This document shows, one piece after another, positions 10,222 to 20,943 of a stretch of DNA of 64,000 nt. The stretch lies in contig NC_133108.1 in assembly GCF_022965805.1 (NCBI RefSeq), positions 24,023,545 to 24,087,544 of the forward strand. The letters are read 5' to 3'. The position numbers and the translations under genes are program-made. This stretch comes from Primulina eburnea. Taxonomy: Eukaryota > Streptophyta > Magnoliopsida > Lamiales > Gesneriaceae. Below the pieces are notes generated by a model. The model saw only the letters and a program-made list of their open reading frames with translations, was not told the origin of the DNA and made no database searches. Position 1 is the stretch's first letter. Each line of letters begins with the position of its first letter.

Positions 10222-12558
10222 CTACAGCCAACTACCCATATGCTTTAAACCAATCGATTCGCGATGCTTGTCGAATAATGGTCCAGGTAAAGGCTTAGCT
10301 AGTGGATCAACAACATTGTCTACGGAGCCGACTGTGTCAATCGACACTTCTCCTTTTCACAATCTCTCCGAGGATGTGGTACTTTCTCAATACTAGTTTG
10401 GATTTCTGATGAGACCTTGGCTCCTTTGCTTGAGCTAAAGCTCTCGTGTTGTCAACAACACCGAGATAGGAGCAACTCCATTAGGAATGACGTCCAACTC
10501 TTAGACGAAATTCTTTATCCAAACAGCCTCCCTTGCTGCATCCGATGCATCAATGTATTCGGCCTCTGTGCTGGAATCCGCAGTATTGTCTTGCTTGGAA
10601 CTCTTCCAAGAGACAGCAGCACCTTTGAGCATGAATATGAATCCAGAGGTTGACTTTGAGTCATCAATATCGCTTTCGAAGCTAGAGTCGGTATAGCCTT
10701 CCAATTTTAGTTCTCCACCCCCCATAGACCAAGAACAATTTATTAGTCCTCCTCAAGTACTCGAGGATGTCTTTCACAGCTTTCCAATGCGGAAGACCAG
10801 GGTTCGATTGATATCTACTCACTACACTTAGTGCGAAAGCCACGTCAGGACGTGTAGATATCATCCCATACATGATGCTACCAATTGCAGATGCATATGG
10901 AATGTTTGTCATCGCCGCTATCTCCGCATCAGTCTTGGGAAACATAGACTTGGATAGAGAAACGCCATCACACATTGGTAGATGTCCTCTTTTGGACTCA
11001 TCCATCCAGAACCGCTTCAGGATGGTATCAATGTATGTAGACTGGGTGAGACCAAGCAATCTTTTAGATTTATCTCTATAGATCTGTATACCTAATACAA
11101 AAGATGCTTCACCCAAGTCTTGCATCGAGAACTTGCTTGCTAACCATCTTAGTTGATTGCAATATTCCTACATCATTCCCAATGAGTAGAATGTCATCAA
11201 CATACAGCACCAGGAATGTCACAGCACTCCCACTGACCTTCTTGTACACACAGGGTTCCTCAGAATTCTTAGTAAAATCAAACTCTTTGATTGTACTATC
11301 GAATCTATGGTTCCAACTCCTAGATGCCTGCTTTAGACCATAAATAGATCTCTGAAGTTTGCATACCATATGCTCACTTCCGACAGATGTAAACCCTTCG
11401 GGTTGAGACATGTAAATTTCTTCCTTAATATCCCCATTAAGAAAGGCTGTCTTAACATCCATCTGCCATATCTCATAGTCATACCATGCAGCTATGGCTA
11501 GCCAAATCCTTATGGACTTGAACATTGCAACTGGAGAAAAGGTTTCCTCAAAGTCAACTCCTTGTCTTTGAGTATATCCTTTTGCCACCAATCGCGCTTT
11601 GAAGGTCAATACCTTCCCATCCGCCCCAAGTTTCCTCTTGTAAATCCATTTACACCCTATGGGAACAATTCCCTCAGGTGGATCCACGGGATTCCACACT
11701 TGGTTCGAATGCATGGAATTCATCTCAGATTCCATTGCTTCAAGCCATTTGGATGAATTGGCCTCAGATAATGCTTCCTTGAAGGTCCTTGGATCACATC
11801 CATGGTTAGGCTCATCATGACCCTCTTCAAGAAGCAGACCATACCTCATAGGTGGTCTCGAGACTCTCTCGGATCTTCTAGGAGCTTGTATCTCCTCTCT
11901 TGGATTTTCGGGTGTGGGTTCTATAATTGTGTGTGTCTCTCGAACCTCTTCGAGTTCTATCATCTCCCATTTTCTATCCAATAGAAATTTCTTTTCCAAA
12001 AAAGTTGCATTCCTAGAAACAAACACCTTTGTTTCTTGGGGATGATAGAAATAATATCCAACTTAATTCCTTGGATATCCCACAAAGTAGCATAAAATGG
12101 ATCGACTATCCAATTTATCTCCCACTACCTGCTTCATAAACAGGGCACCCCCATATTCTAAGATAAGAATACTTGGGAGGCTTACCCATCCATATCTCAT
12201 ATGGTGTCTGCCTTTAAATGGACATTTAGTGGAATATCTTTCAATTTTAAGTTATAGAGATCGTTTTCAAGTTCTCAAGTACCAATTAAACATTCATTCT
12301 TGTAAATGTTGCAAACACCTTTGCTAAATAGACAAGAATACCCATTTTTATCACCATAGAAATGGAAACATTGTTTTCACCAAAAAGGTACAAACAAAAC
12401 ATCTCTTAAAATTAACTTAAAATCATTGTTCAACAATAAGTAAACATTTCTTAAGGTCTTGGCAGCAACTCTTGCTCCATAGCCATTCTCAAGAAGGTCA
12501 CACCTTCCCTAAGCTTCCTACTTCTTCCCATCACCTTCAACACATTACAGAGATGTGA
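10222..12558 (-). pseudogene. Angela-type pol of element C (RT and RNase H; integrase mostly deleted)
   Basis: Minus-strand homology to the pol of element E. RT is recognisable at 12026-11109 (LGADGKVLTFKARLVAKGYTQ, WQMDVKTAFLNGD, LYVDDILLIGND). The RT-RNase H linker lies in another frame at 11125-10682, and RNase H in a third at 10725-10501 ([20 protein letters not shown]). Frameshifts fall near 11115 and 10715, and a stop replaces the Gln codon at about 10501. Between about 12240 and 12215 the integrase core is missing: compared with element E, 657 bp were lost between two copies of TGGACATTGTT. Without integrase the element could not insert further copies by itself. Confidence 0.9.
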
Positions 12559-13482
12559 TCAACATTTGGTATCCAATACCCAAGAAGTAGAGTTAACTGA
12601 AATGTTTACTTCAATGTAGAACATACCATTTCCAGAACTTTTCTGGGCAATATATTCTTTGCAATTACGCCTCCAATGTCCAGGCTTCTTGCAGTGATAA
12701 CAAACATCACTAGTCTTGTCAGCCTTAACTGGTCTGGCTGCCTCAACGGGATTCGGAGGTTGCCTCATCAAGGGCACGTTCTTCTTGGGACGTTGGAAAG
12801 AACTCTTCTTTCCCTTCCGATGTGGATCAATCTTCGTACCAGATGAAGAACCCACATAAAGAACCAACTTCTCTTTCTTGATGGTTGATTCAAACGTAAC
12901 AAGCATATTCACCAACTCCTCAAGGGTCGGTTCAATCTTGTTCATGTTGAAGTTCACCACAAAAGGATCAAATGAGCTAGGCAGCGATAAGAGCAACACG
13001 TCGGTGGTCAACTCCGAAGGCAAGATCAGATCCATGCCAACGAGCTTGTCCACGAGCCCGATCATCTTTAAGCCATGCTCATGGACCGAGGCCTCATCTC
13101 GCATGCGCAAAGTGATCAGCTCCTTGACCGTAGCATGCCTTAGAGGTCGTGTTTGCTCACCAAAGAGCTCTTTGAGATGCAAATGAATGTCAGCAGCACT
13201 CTTTGCACCCTCAAATCGCCTCTGCAGCTCATCATTCATAGAAGTCAGCATATAACACCTGGCTATCAAGTCATGGTCACACCATTCCTTGTAAGTCTGC
13301 AATTCCTTAGGAGTGCAGTCAGTCGGAGCCTCAACAGGGGGCGACTCAGTCAGTGTATATGCTACCCTTTCCGAATTCAAGACGATTTTCAGGTTTCTTA
13401 GCCAAGTGAGGTAATTAGGTCTAGTTAATATGTGTTTGTCGAGTATTATGGATATCGGATTGCGAATCGAAGACATTGTCAA
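12559..13482 (-). pseudogene. Angela-type gag and protease start of element C
   Basis: A 307-residue frame starting MTMSSIRNPISIILDKHIL. The capsid region (about residues 15-210) matches element E closely. The zinc knuckle reads CYHCKKPGHWRRNC with all four metal ligands present (about residue 262). The frame stops inside the protease, whose active-site DTGC is changed to DTKC followed by a stop. Gag alone may therefore have stayed translatable, but the gag-pol polyprotein is cut here. Start chosen at the ATG aligned with element E. Confidence 0.85.
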
Positions 13483-15204
13483 AATAGTACTGAAAAGTAA
13501 AACAGATAAATGTTAATGACTATTATAAAATATTTGGTAAGATATAAAGTATGGACTTTAACTTTATAAATATTTACTCCCACTGTTTTGACATCTTTCA
13601 CTACCCTCTAGTGAAAACGGGAAACTCCTTTCCTCAGTAGGTACGTAAGGTCCAATTAGCAAATTATGATCCCGAATAATATCAGCCAATCACAATTCCT
13701 AAAAGGTAGTTTCCAATTGCATCACAATGCAACCCTTAACGTAAACTTTTGTCTCACGTTTGATTAGGACCCAATATTGACGTCGTTCATCTTTACGTGT
13801 CAAGCCTTACCCATCGATGTTGAACCTTAATGGACGGTCGCCATGAGTAACCTCAATTATCTGAGCCGAAGTCATGGGAGTTCCACGTAGTTCACATCAC
13901 CGTGTCAAATGGATGTCACAGCTTTCCGGTGCCCCCAATAATATGAGCCGAGCCCCGAGTACGGGTAGCGATTCGTCATGCACCCGTTTGTCGATGGAAG
14001 ACATGGAAATTATAAACAAATTTATAATTCCCCTTTTCGGGCTTGATATTAATTTTGAATCTTATTGAAAATGAAGGTTTTTAATTTTGAAAGGTCTCAT
14101 CATTAATTTTATTTTAAAAGCTCGCCATGTTTGATCGTATGTTTGTTGGATTCATGCAACTTTGTTATTATCATAATAATAACGCACATACTCATTATTT
14201 ATAATATATCATGCATATATTATAAACAGTAAACAAACAAGGATGATCAATCGCCCCAAAACTAACGGACCGTGTGAGCTAAACACGGGCCTAGGTCCAA
14301 TCCTAGGAAAATGCACGGGATGCAAATGCAACTATTACATAAGCTTCCAATATTTACATGTCTTCGATCTTCATAATCATCATGGCCACCATCTTTCAAT
14401 CTTGATCATCCACTATATTAATATTTCCAAATAAATATCCATGGCAAAAAGGGATACATCTCATGGGGTGGGAACGAGCCATAAACCAAGCCCACTTTAT
14501 AAATTGATAATTATTACAATCATTCAACACAAAATATCCTAGCATACACCTAGCAAATTGGGCTTGGGATTTTGATCATCCTTCATGCATAATATCACAT
14601 ATCATACACCATCAATTAATTATCACAATAATTAATTGATCCAATATTATATATCTTGATCCAATCACTAACCGCCACGATTATAAACTAAATTAACAAA
14701 GTATACAAACACCTTTGCCTACTTTCCAATTAATTTATTTATAACCGAATTTCTTGTAAATCACCATTTACTATAAATATTTAAAGTCCAACTTAAAATA
14801 TTTATTTCATGAGAAAATATTTGCAACTTTTGTAATTTTAAACTTAAGGGCCCAAAAACTTATTTTTCACCAAAAACATTTTTGCCCATTTAAAATTCAC
14901 AATTATGTTAGCCATCTAATGGCCCAACAACTCAAGGCCCATGACACTTTGATAATCCAAAACACTTTTGGAAACCCTAGTCGTCATCGCCATCGCCGGA
15001 GCTCCGTCGCCGGATTCCGGCAACAAAATTTTTTTTTTATTTTTAAAAGAGGGGCGTTCGGGCAGCCCCTCGGGCTGCCCTTGCTGCCCGAAACGGGCAG
15101 CCCGAGCTGCCCGACACGGGCAGCAACATGCTGCCCGAAGTACCCCTTTCATGCCTTTGATTTTTGGTTGCAAAAAATTACACAAGTAATTTTAAAAAAA
15201 GATG
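13483..15204 (-). other. Untranslated leader of element C
   Basis: About 1.7 kb between the truncated 5' LTR and gag, without a supported ORF. It has counterparts of the leader hairpins of element E (TTTCACTA/TAGTGAAA near 13595-13616) and a GC-rich GGGCAGC/GCTGCCC cluster at 15056-15140. The primer-binding site expected near 15204 is absent. Confidence 0.75.
15056..15140 (-). repeat. GGGCAGC/GCTGCCC inverted-repeat cluster in leader
   Basis: At least eight copies of GGGCAGC or its complement GCTGCCC in 85 bp, in alternating orientation, next to an oligo-T run at 15028-15042. Several nested stem-loops could form in the RNA. Element E has a smaller version at the same place. Confidence 0.8.
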
Positions 15205-17345
15205 ACATTCATAGTGTGTAGCAAATACAAAAACACAAAAAGATGACATTCATAGTGTGTTTAGAAATGTAACTATCAATCTTAAAAGATTGATGATGGC
15301 TCCAACTTAGTTGATATACAACTAAGCTCTTCAATGGCAAGACAATCTTCAAGCTTCCTTTGAGCCCACCTTGCTCAAATATTAAGCCCACCACCAACTA
15401 GCTAGATCCACTCTAATTTTGCACTAGAAAAATTAGAGCATTTTTCTTTGAGAAGTGTTTTCTTTCCTCAACTCTTGAAGAAGAAAAATTGAGAGAAAAT
15501 TGGGAGAGAATTTTGGAGAGGATTTCGGCCATTGTAGTTTTAGAATGGGGGAAGGGAGACTTGTCTTGGTCTTGCAAAAAATAGAGACCAAAGTAGCATG
15601 CCAAGCCTTGATATTTGAAAAAGTTGTCTCCAACCCTTCACCTCCCATGCATGCATATATTATATGGTTTTTAACAAGCCTTGATGTTTGAAAAAGTTGT
15701 CTCCAACCCTTCACCTCCCATGCATGCATATATTATATGGTTTTTAACAAATTAAAAACCATGGACTAAATTTAATTATCTCAAACATATTTGAGACTAA
15801 TTAAACATTACTTGAATTTATTTTAGTCCGACTAGTTAAATAATTAATTTAAATTGAGCTCTACAAGACTCAATATGATTTAATTAATTCAACACTTGAA
15901 TTAATTTAATTATTTAGACTCTACTAGGTCCACTAGTGTTTAATTAATTCAATACTTGAATTAATTTAATTTAGTCCATAATAATTTTTATGAAAATCAC
16001 AATTTTCAAATACATTATTCACTTGGCCAACTTTTAATTTAGGAACACTTCCATAAATTAAAATTTACATTTCTCTCATAGAAGTCATACTTCTATTTTT
16101 CCTTACACTTATAAACTCATTTATAAGTCGTTCAACACATTGAACTAGTTTCTCTTTTATAGAAGTCATACTTCTAATTTTCCTTACGCTTATAAACTCC
16201 TTTATAAGCCGTTCAACACATTGAACTATTTTTACTTCTCAACGGGATCTAGAAAGCCAGCACTTGTGTGGCCCTCAATGGTTCACTGATACAACTAGCC
16301 GTGGGTTCACATCTCTATGTGATTCGGACTAAACATGTCCTTATATGAGCATACCCCAATTGCTCCATTCTTACTTATCAACTCCTTGATAACAAGAACG
16401 TCAGAACTCAAGTCTGATAATACCCAACCAACCATGTTAAATGCCTAGCAACATCGCTTACATGATTCCCTAGGTATCAAATGATAGTGCCTGCAAGAAC
16501 CATTCAATTATGGTTAGCGTACAGTACGGTCCCTTCAACTCATATATCCCGACCGATTCGACAACCATTGGTTTATCGAGAGTTGTCAATGAATCGATAC
16601 TATGTGTCATGTTGTAGTTGCATCGATGGTGTAATCTATGAAACCCCTTTCATAATTACCACCATACTCTGGCCAGAGATTTCAACCTACATACACATGA
16701 TAACACATAGGATATCCATACCCGAAGGTAAGCGGTGAATCCCCGACTACAATGCATCGACTCCTATATGTTTCGACAGAACACCCAACCTTGCCACCTG
16801 ATGACCCCATAAGAGTCGGTAAACAAGTAAAAGTGAAATGCTAGCACATAGAGTCTCAATGTTGTCTCGGGTCATAAGGACTAATGGTGTACAACCATAA
16901 ACTAGGACGTTTCCACTCGATAAGTGAGAACCACTTGGAAAGTCCTTTAATGGAGGGTTGTTCAGTGCACTCTACCAGGAGCACCTATCTGCATGCTCGG
17001 ACATCACAATGTTCCCTACCAATGAAACATGGTACTCACATCGCAGATACTAGTCTCTAACTCGAGCGGCCTATATCCTTCTTAGTGGCGGCTAATCGAC
17101 TAGGAACCGTTTAGAATATACAGTATTACAAATATGAGTTTCATGATACTCATCATATGAGCATCTCATATTCTTTCTACCATTTGTATATTCAAGGGCT
17201 TTATCTATGCAACTAGCATTGGTATACAGATAAAGATGTGCCAAAATAATAATATAAAATATTACTAAAATAAAGATTGCTTATACATAGAGTTTCATTG
17301 TGAACACTCGGCCAACACTTGGCTCGACGGGCACCTACTCTAACA
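15205..17345 (-). mobile_element. 5' LTR of element C, truncated
   Basis: Homologous to 8058-10207 from about 15205 on, but roughly the first 85-95 bp of the plus-strand reading (the R/U5 end next to the primer site) are replaced by leader sequence. A 73-bp tandem duplication at 15604-15676 and 15677-15749 is absent from the 3' LTR. It ends in ACTCTAACA at 17345. Confidence 0.88.
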
Positions 17346-17627
17346 CCAACTAGATGTCTCCATGCAGGAAATTCTTCTGTAGCCTTCATCAGTTACAAGG
17401 TCTGAAGTGTTAATGACGTCGAGAAGCCTCTTATACTTGATTTCACTTGTCTTCTGTTTATCAGTTGCAACTAATCTATCTCGCTGGATGGTCTGCAAGT
17501 CATGTATCTTCGTCCAAGTGGACATCACTCTTTCAAAGACATAATCTTCGATTTTTCTCTTCAAACTCTCCATGGGCCGAAGTCTTGCTACATGATTAGG
17601 ATTGTTAGAACTGCTTGGTCTATCCAT
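17346..17627 (-). pseudogene. Antisense accessory ORF of the SIRE-type element, N-terminal part
   Basis: Starts with ATG at 17627 (MDRPSSSNNPNHVARLRPM), about 55 bp downstream of a TATAAATA box on the minus strand (17690-17683). About 92 residues of mainly helical, charged sequence (LKRKIEDYVFERVMSTWTKI, VATDKQKTSEIKYKRLLDV) precede the point where element C interrupts it. The rest is at 8057-7787. No domain recognised. The TATA box and the divergent arrangement with the sense accessory ORF suggest it was once transcribed from its own promoter, opposite to the retrotransposon transcript. Confidence 0.6.
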
Positions 17628-17682
17628 ATGTGCTTAATTGTTATTATTTGCGTAAATATTATGAATCTGATGAAGTTGATCT

Positions 17683-17690
17683 TATTTATA
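17683..17690 (-). promoter_or_regulatory. TATA box for antisense accessory ORF
   Basis: Minus strand TATAAATA within CTATAAATAAG, 56-63 bp upstream of the ATG at 17627. That leaves a short leader if transcription starts about 30 bp downstream. It is a consensus match at the right distance; there is no expression evidence. Confidence 0.55.
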
Positions 17691-18268
17691 GACAGACTTT
17701 AACTAAGAAAACAAAATAACACGAAGAGACATCAGTCAAAAGAATGCAATTAATTTAACCAGGATTAGATTATTTTCTCTCTATTATTTATATTCATTTT
17801 TTTAGGGGACGTCGATTAGTTAACTGAGAATACATTCGTCGGTTGATATTCAACTGAACTGATTCAGTTCTCAAGTGATCACTCAGTTATTGATCCAACA
17901 AATCTTATCATATGAGTTAACTGATTCATCGATAGTATTTCATATTAAATTATGGGACTGTTAAAATTATTCATTTAATTTTGTTTTTCATTGAATAGTA
18001 ATCAATCACGTGGCCCTAAGTAGTCCAAACGCTTTTCATTAACGAATACACACGAAGTACACACGTTTTTAAAATCAATTCAATTTCGACTGACATGTGT
18101 CCAAAAATTCGAACAGTTTTTTACATAAGAAATGACCCCGCTTCATTTTAGTTTTTTTTACGTGCATTTCACTCTCAGAGCAAATCAAACACACAGAGCT
18201 TTTCTTCATCGCAGATATTCAAATTTTCAGCAATAGCAAGTCAACTTCCCGCACACATTTTTAATGCA
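17691..18268. promoter_or_regulatory. Divergent intergenic region between accessory ORFs
   Basis: About 580 bp between the antisense and sense accessory ORFs, without an ORF. It has six AACTGA/TCAGTT hexamers between 17810 and 17960 and a CACGTG G-box near 18009. The part from 17963 on is repeated at 19946. No clear TATA box was seen for the sense ORF. Confidence 0.45.
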
Positions 18269-19945
18269 ATGGCTGTTGATTTCGGCTCAGTCCTAGCGGT
18301 CAAGGACGAAGCTATCAAGAATATCTTTCTCAAGCTGGAAGCAGCTGGACTGAAGCAATTTATGGGATTATCATCTCAAGACATTTATCACAAGGAGGAT
18401 TCGGGATCTTTATGCTAATAGCTTCATTTCTGCTGAAGGTAAAATCACAAAAACCATGAACAGTCAGTTGCTGATCATTGAAGAACACTCCTTCATCAAT
18501 CTCTTCCAGCTGCCTTCTGATGGCTTGGCTCACTTTTTTGAACTAAAGACTTCTGATGTTGAAGAGATGCAGATGCTTCTATCTGCTGATAATCAAAGTT
18601 TCAGATCCAAAGAAAGAACTGAAGCAAGAGATTCAGTTACTGGCTGATATTGTGGCAAATGGTTTACTCGCAAAGGCAGGCTCGTTTGCTGCCCCGACGC
18701 TTGAAAATTTTCAAGTAATGACTGTTATCGTGCCTGGATGGAGACTAAAGTGGTCAGCCATCATTTTCAATATCCTCAAGAACATGCTTCAGTCCTCCAA
18801 ACAGCCCAAAGTTTGTTTTGCCACTCTGCTACCTTCTGAAGAACAAAGGTTTGGTGGATGAATCTTCTGATAAGTCATCCAAATTCAAGGTCTTCACTGC
18901 CAAGAATGTTCAGCAACCAAAAACCAAGCTTTACATGTCTCCTGAGCAGTTTGTTAAAGTCAAGAAGGAGATTGAGACGCAGTTAGCTCCCAAATCTTTA
19001 AAGAAGACCAAGGACTTGGCTCAGAAAAAGGCAATCAAGAGGAAACTGATTTTCAGCAAAATTGAATCGGAGAAAAGTCCATCTCCGAAAATTTTAAAGA
19101 AGCCAAGGTCCCAAAATACCAAACCATCTGTTGTTGTGGCAACTGTCCCACCTAAAAGATTCAAGCAAACTGGAGCTGAACAACATATCAGTGTCATTCC
19201 TATCAGGGCAATTCTAGTTGCATCCTCAACTGCAAGTCAGTTACCGCCTCCAATTTTTCCATCTAAGAAGATTATCACCAAATCTGGTGATAAAAAAACA
19301 AGTTGGAGTGAAATCACCACTGATCACTATCACCGGACCAACTACACTACCTTTTGCCAGACCCGAGGGAGTGGTGATACATGAAGAGGAGGATTCAACA
19401 ATTTCAGGATTAGGTATTTCTCATGTCCTCATGTCCTCATCAACAGTTATTTATTTCAACAAATTCCCAAAGGACATCCTCAGAAGAGCAGGCTGAACCA
19501 TCAACTCAACAGCTAGAGCCATCCCAGAAAGCAGTTGCTGAACTAACTGAGAAAGCAATTGTTCCTTCTTCAAAGGATGCTCAACCGACATTTTCTGCTC
19601 TTAAATCTCCTTCCGTAGGTCTTCAACTCTATACTTATGCTGAGTTATCACTAGCAAATGTCGATGAAGTAATACAATCAGTTGCCGCTGATATCCAGCT
19701 GAAGGTTCTAACTGAAGAATCAGTTTAAGACCTGAGCAAAACTGAACAACCGACCTCAAAGGCTATTTTACAATAAATTGAAGAACCAGTTCAGTCGCCC
19801 GCCACGACAGAACAAGAAGTTCAAGCTAAAACTGAAGTGGCTCAGTTGTACTTAGAACAAACTGAAAAATTACCAACTGAAGATCAGACTGAAGTATCAG
19901 CTGATAAACAACCTAAAGAGCCTACAAGCTCAACTGCTGACTATC
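17963..19945 (+). repeat. Tandem duplication unit 1 (period 1,983 bp)
   Basis: Begins AAAATTATTCATTTAATTTT, as does unit 2 at 19946. The unit covers the sense accessory ORF and about 300 bp upstream of it, G-box included. The two units differ by scattered substitutions and small indels, so the duplication is not recent. Confidence 0.88.
18269..19945 (+). pseudogene. Sense accessory ORF of the SIRE-type element, copy 1
   Basis: Starts ATGGCTGTTGAT at 18269. The N-terminal region (KLEAAGLKQFMGLSSQDIY, then NSQLLIIEEHSFINLFQLPS) resembles the putative plant transposon protein domain common in asterid genomes, a recognition I could not test. A Lys/Ser-rich middle (about 18880-19130) and a Glu/Gln/Thr-rich tail (19500-19940) follow. 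A one-base insertion near 18405 cuts the frame after about 49 codons, and more shifts occur near 18590, 18800 and 19300. It occupies the place of the envelope-like ORF of SIRE elements, but I see no signal peptide or transmembrane segment. Function unknown. Confidence 0.6.
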
Positions 19946-20943
19946 AAAATTATTCATTTAATTTTATTTTTCGTTGAATAGTAATCAATCACGTGGCCCT
20001 ACGTAGTCCAAACGTTTTTCATTCACGATTACACACGAAGTACACACGTTTTTAAAATCAATTTATTTTGGACTCACATGTGTCCAAAAATTCGAACAGT
20101 GACCAAAATAAGAAATGACCCCTTCTTTTCAGTTTTTTTACGTGCATTTCACTCTCAGAGAAAATAAAACACATAGAGCTTTTCTTCATCGCAGATATTC
20201 AAATTTTCAGAATAGCAAGTCAACTTCCCACACACATTTTTAATGCAATGGCTGTTGATTTTGACTCAGTCCTATCTGTCAAGAACGAAGCTATCAAGAA
20301 TGTCTTTCTCAAGCTGGAAGCAGCTGGACTGAAGCAATTTATGGGATTATCATCTCAAGACATTTATCCCGAGGAGATTCAGGATCTTTATGATAATAGC
20401 TTCATTTCTTCTGACGGTAAAATCACAAAAACCATCAACAGTCAGTTGCTGACCATTGAAGAAGACTCCTTCATCAATCTCTTCCAGCTTCCTTCTGATG
20501 GCTTGGCTCACTTTTTGAAGTGAAGACTTCTGATGTCGAGGAGATGCAGACGCTTCTATCTGCTGATGTACGCAAAATCAAAGTTTCAGATCCAAAGAAA
20601 GAATTGAAGCAAGAGATTAAGTTACTGGCTGATATTGTGGCAAAGGGTTTACTCGCCAAGGCAGGCTCGTTTGCTGCCCTGACCCTTGAAAGTTTTCAAG
20701 TAATGCTTCTATCATGCCTGGATGGAGACTAAAGTGGTCATCCATCATTTTCAATATCATAGAGAACATGCTTTAGTCCTCCAAACAGCCCAAAGTTTTG
20801 CTATGCCACTCAGCTACCTTCTGAAGAACAAAGGTTTGGTGGATGATTCTTCTGAGAAGTCATCCAAATTCAAGGTCTTCACTGCCAAGAATGTATCCGG
20901 TGATAAACAAAAACAAGTTGGAGTGAAACCACCACTGATCACT
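19946..20943 (+). repeat. Tandem duplication unit 2, left part
   Basis: Second unit of the 1,983-bp duplication, interrupted by element E after TCACT at 20939-20943. It resumes at 30820 and ends at the D-element boundary at 31467. Its far end extends past the last base shared with unit 1. Confidence 0.88.
20248..20943 (+). pseudogene. Sense accessory ORF, copy 2, N-terminal part
   Basis: Opens ATGGCTGTTGATTTT and keeps the first frame longer than copy 1 (91 codons), through KNVFLKLEAAGLKQF and DGKITKTINSQLLTIEEDSF. It is cut where a T run in copy 1 (LAHFFELK) is shorter, giving LAHFLK and a stop. Later shifts occur near 20700-20750. Since copy 1 is broken elsewhere, the two copies were damaged independently. 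The sequence continues at 30825 after element E. Confidence 0.6.

Larger units (their letters stand above)
8058..17345 (-). mobile_element. Copia element C, Angela/BARE type, degraded
   Basis: A 9,288-bp element flanked by CCAAC (8053-8057 and 17346-17350), inserted into the antisense accessory ORF. Order on the minus strand: 5' LTR (17345-15205), leader (15204-13483), gag (13482-12559), pol remnant (12558-10222), polypurine tract, 3' LTR (10207-8058). Three lesions inactivate it: the primer site and LTR end are deleted, most of the integrase is deleted, and pol has several frameshifts and stops. By eye the LTRs differ at roughly 30 of about 2,140 sites outside indels. Confidence 0.92.

Noticed and set aside
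10181..10653. Plus-strand ORFs of 71 and 78 codons
   Set aside because: Shadows of the minus-strand RNase H and polypurine region of element C.
18269..19945. Host gene with Lys/Ser-rich nuclear protein features
   Set aside because: It lies downstream of SIRE-type pol, is tandemly duplicated, is broken in both copies and shares the element-wide AACTGA bias; a retrotransposon accessory ORF fits better.
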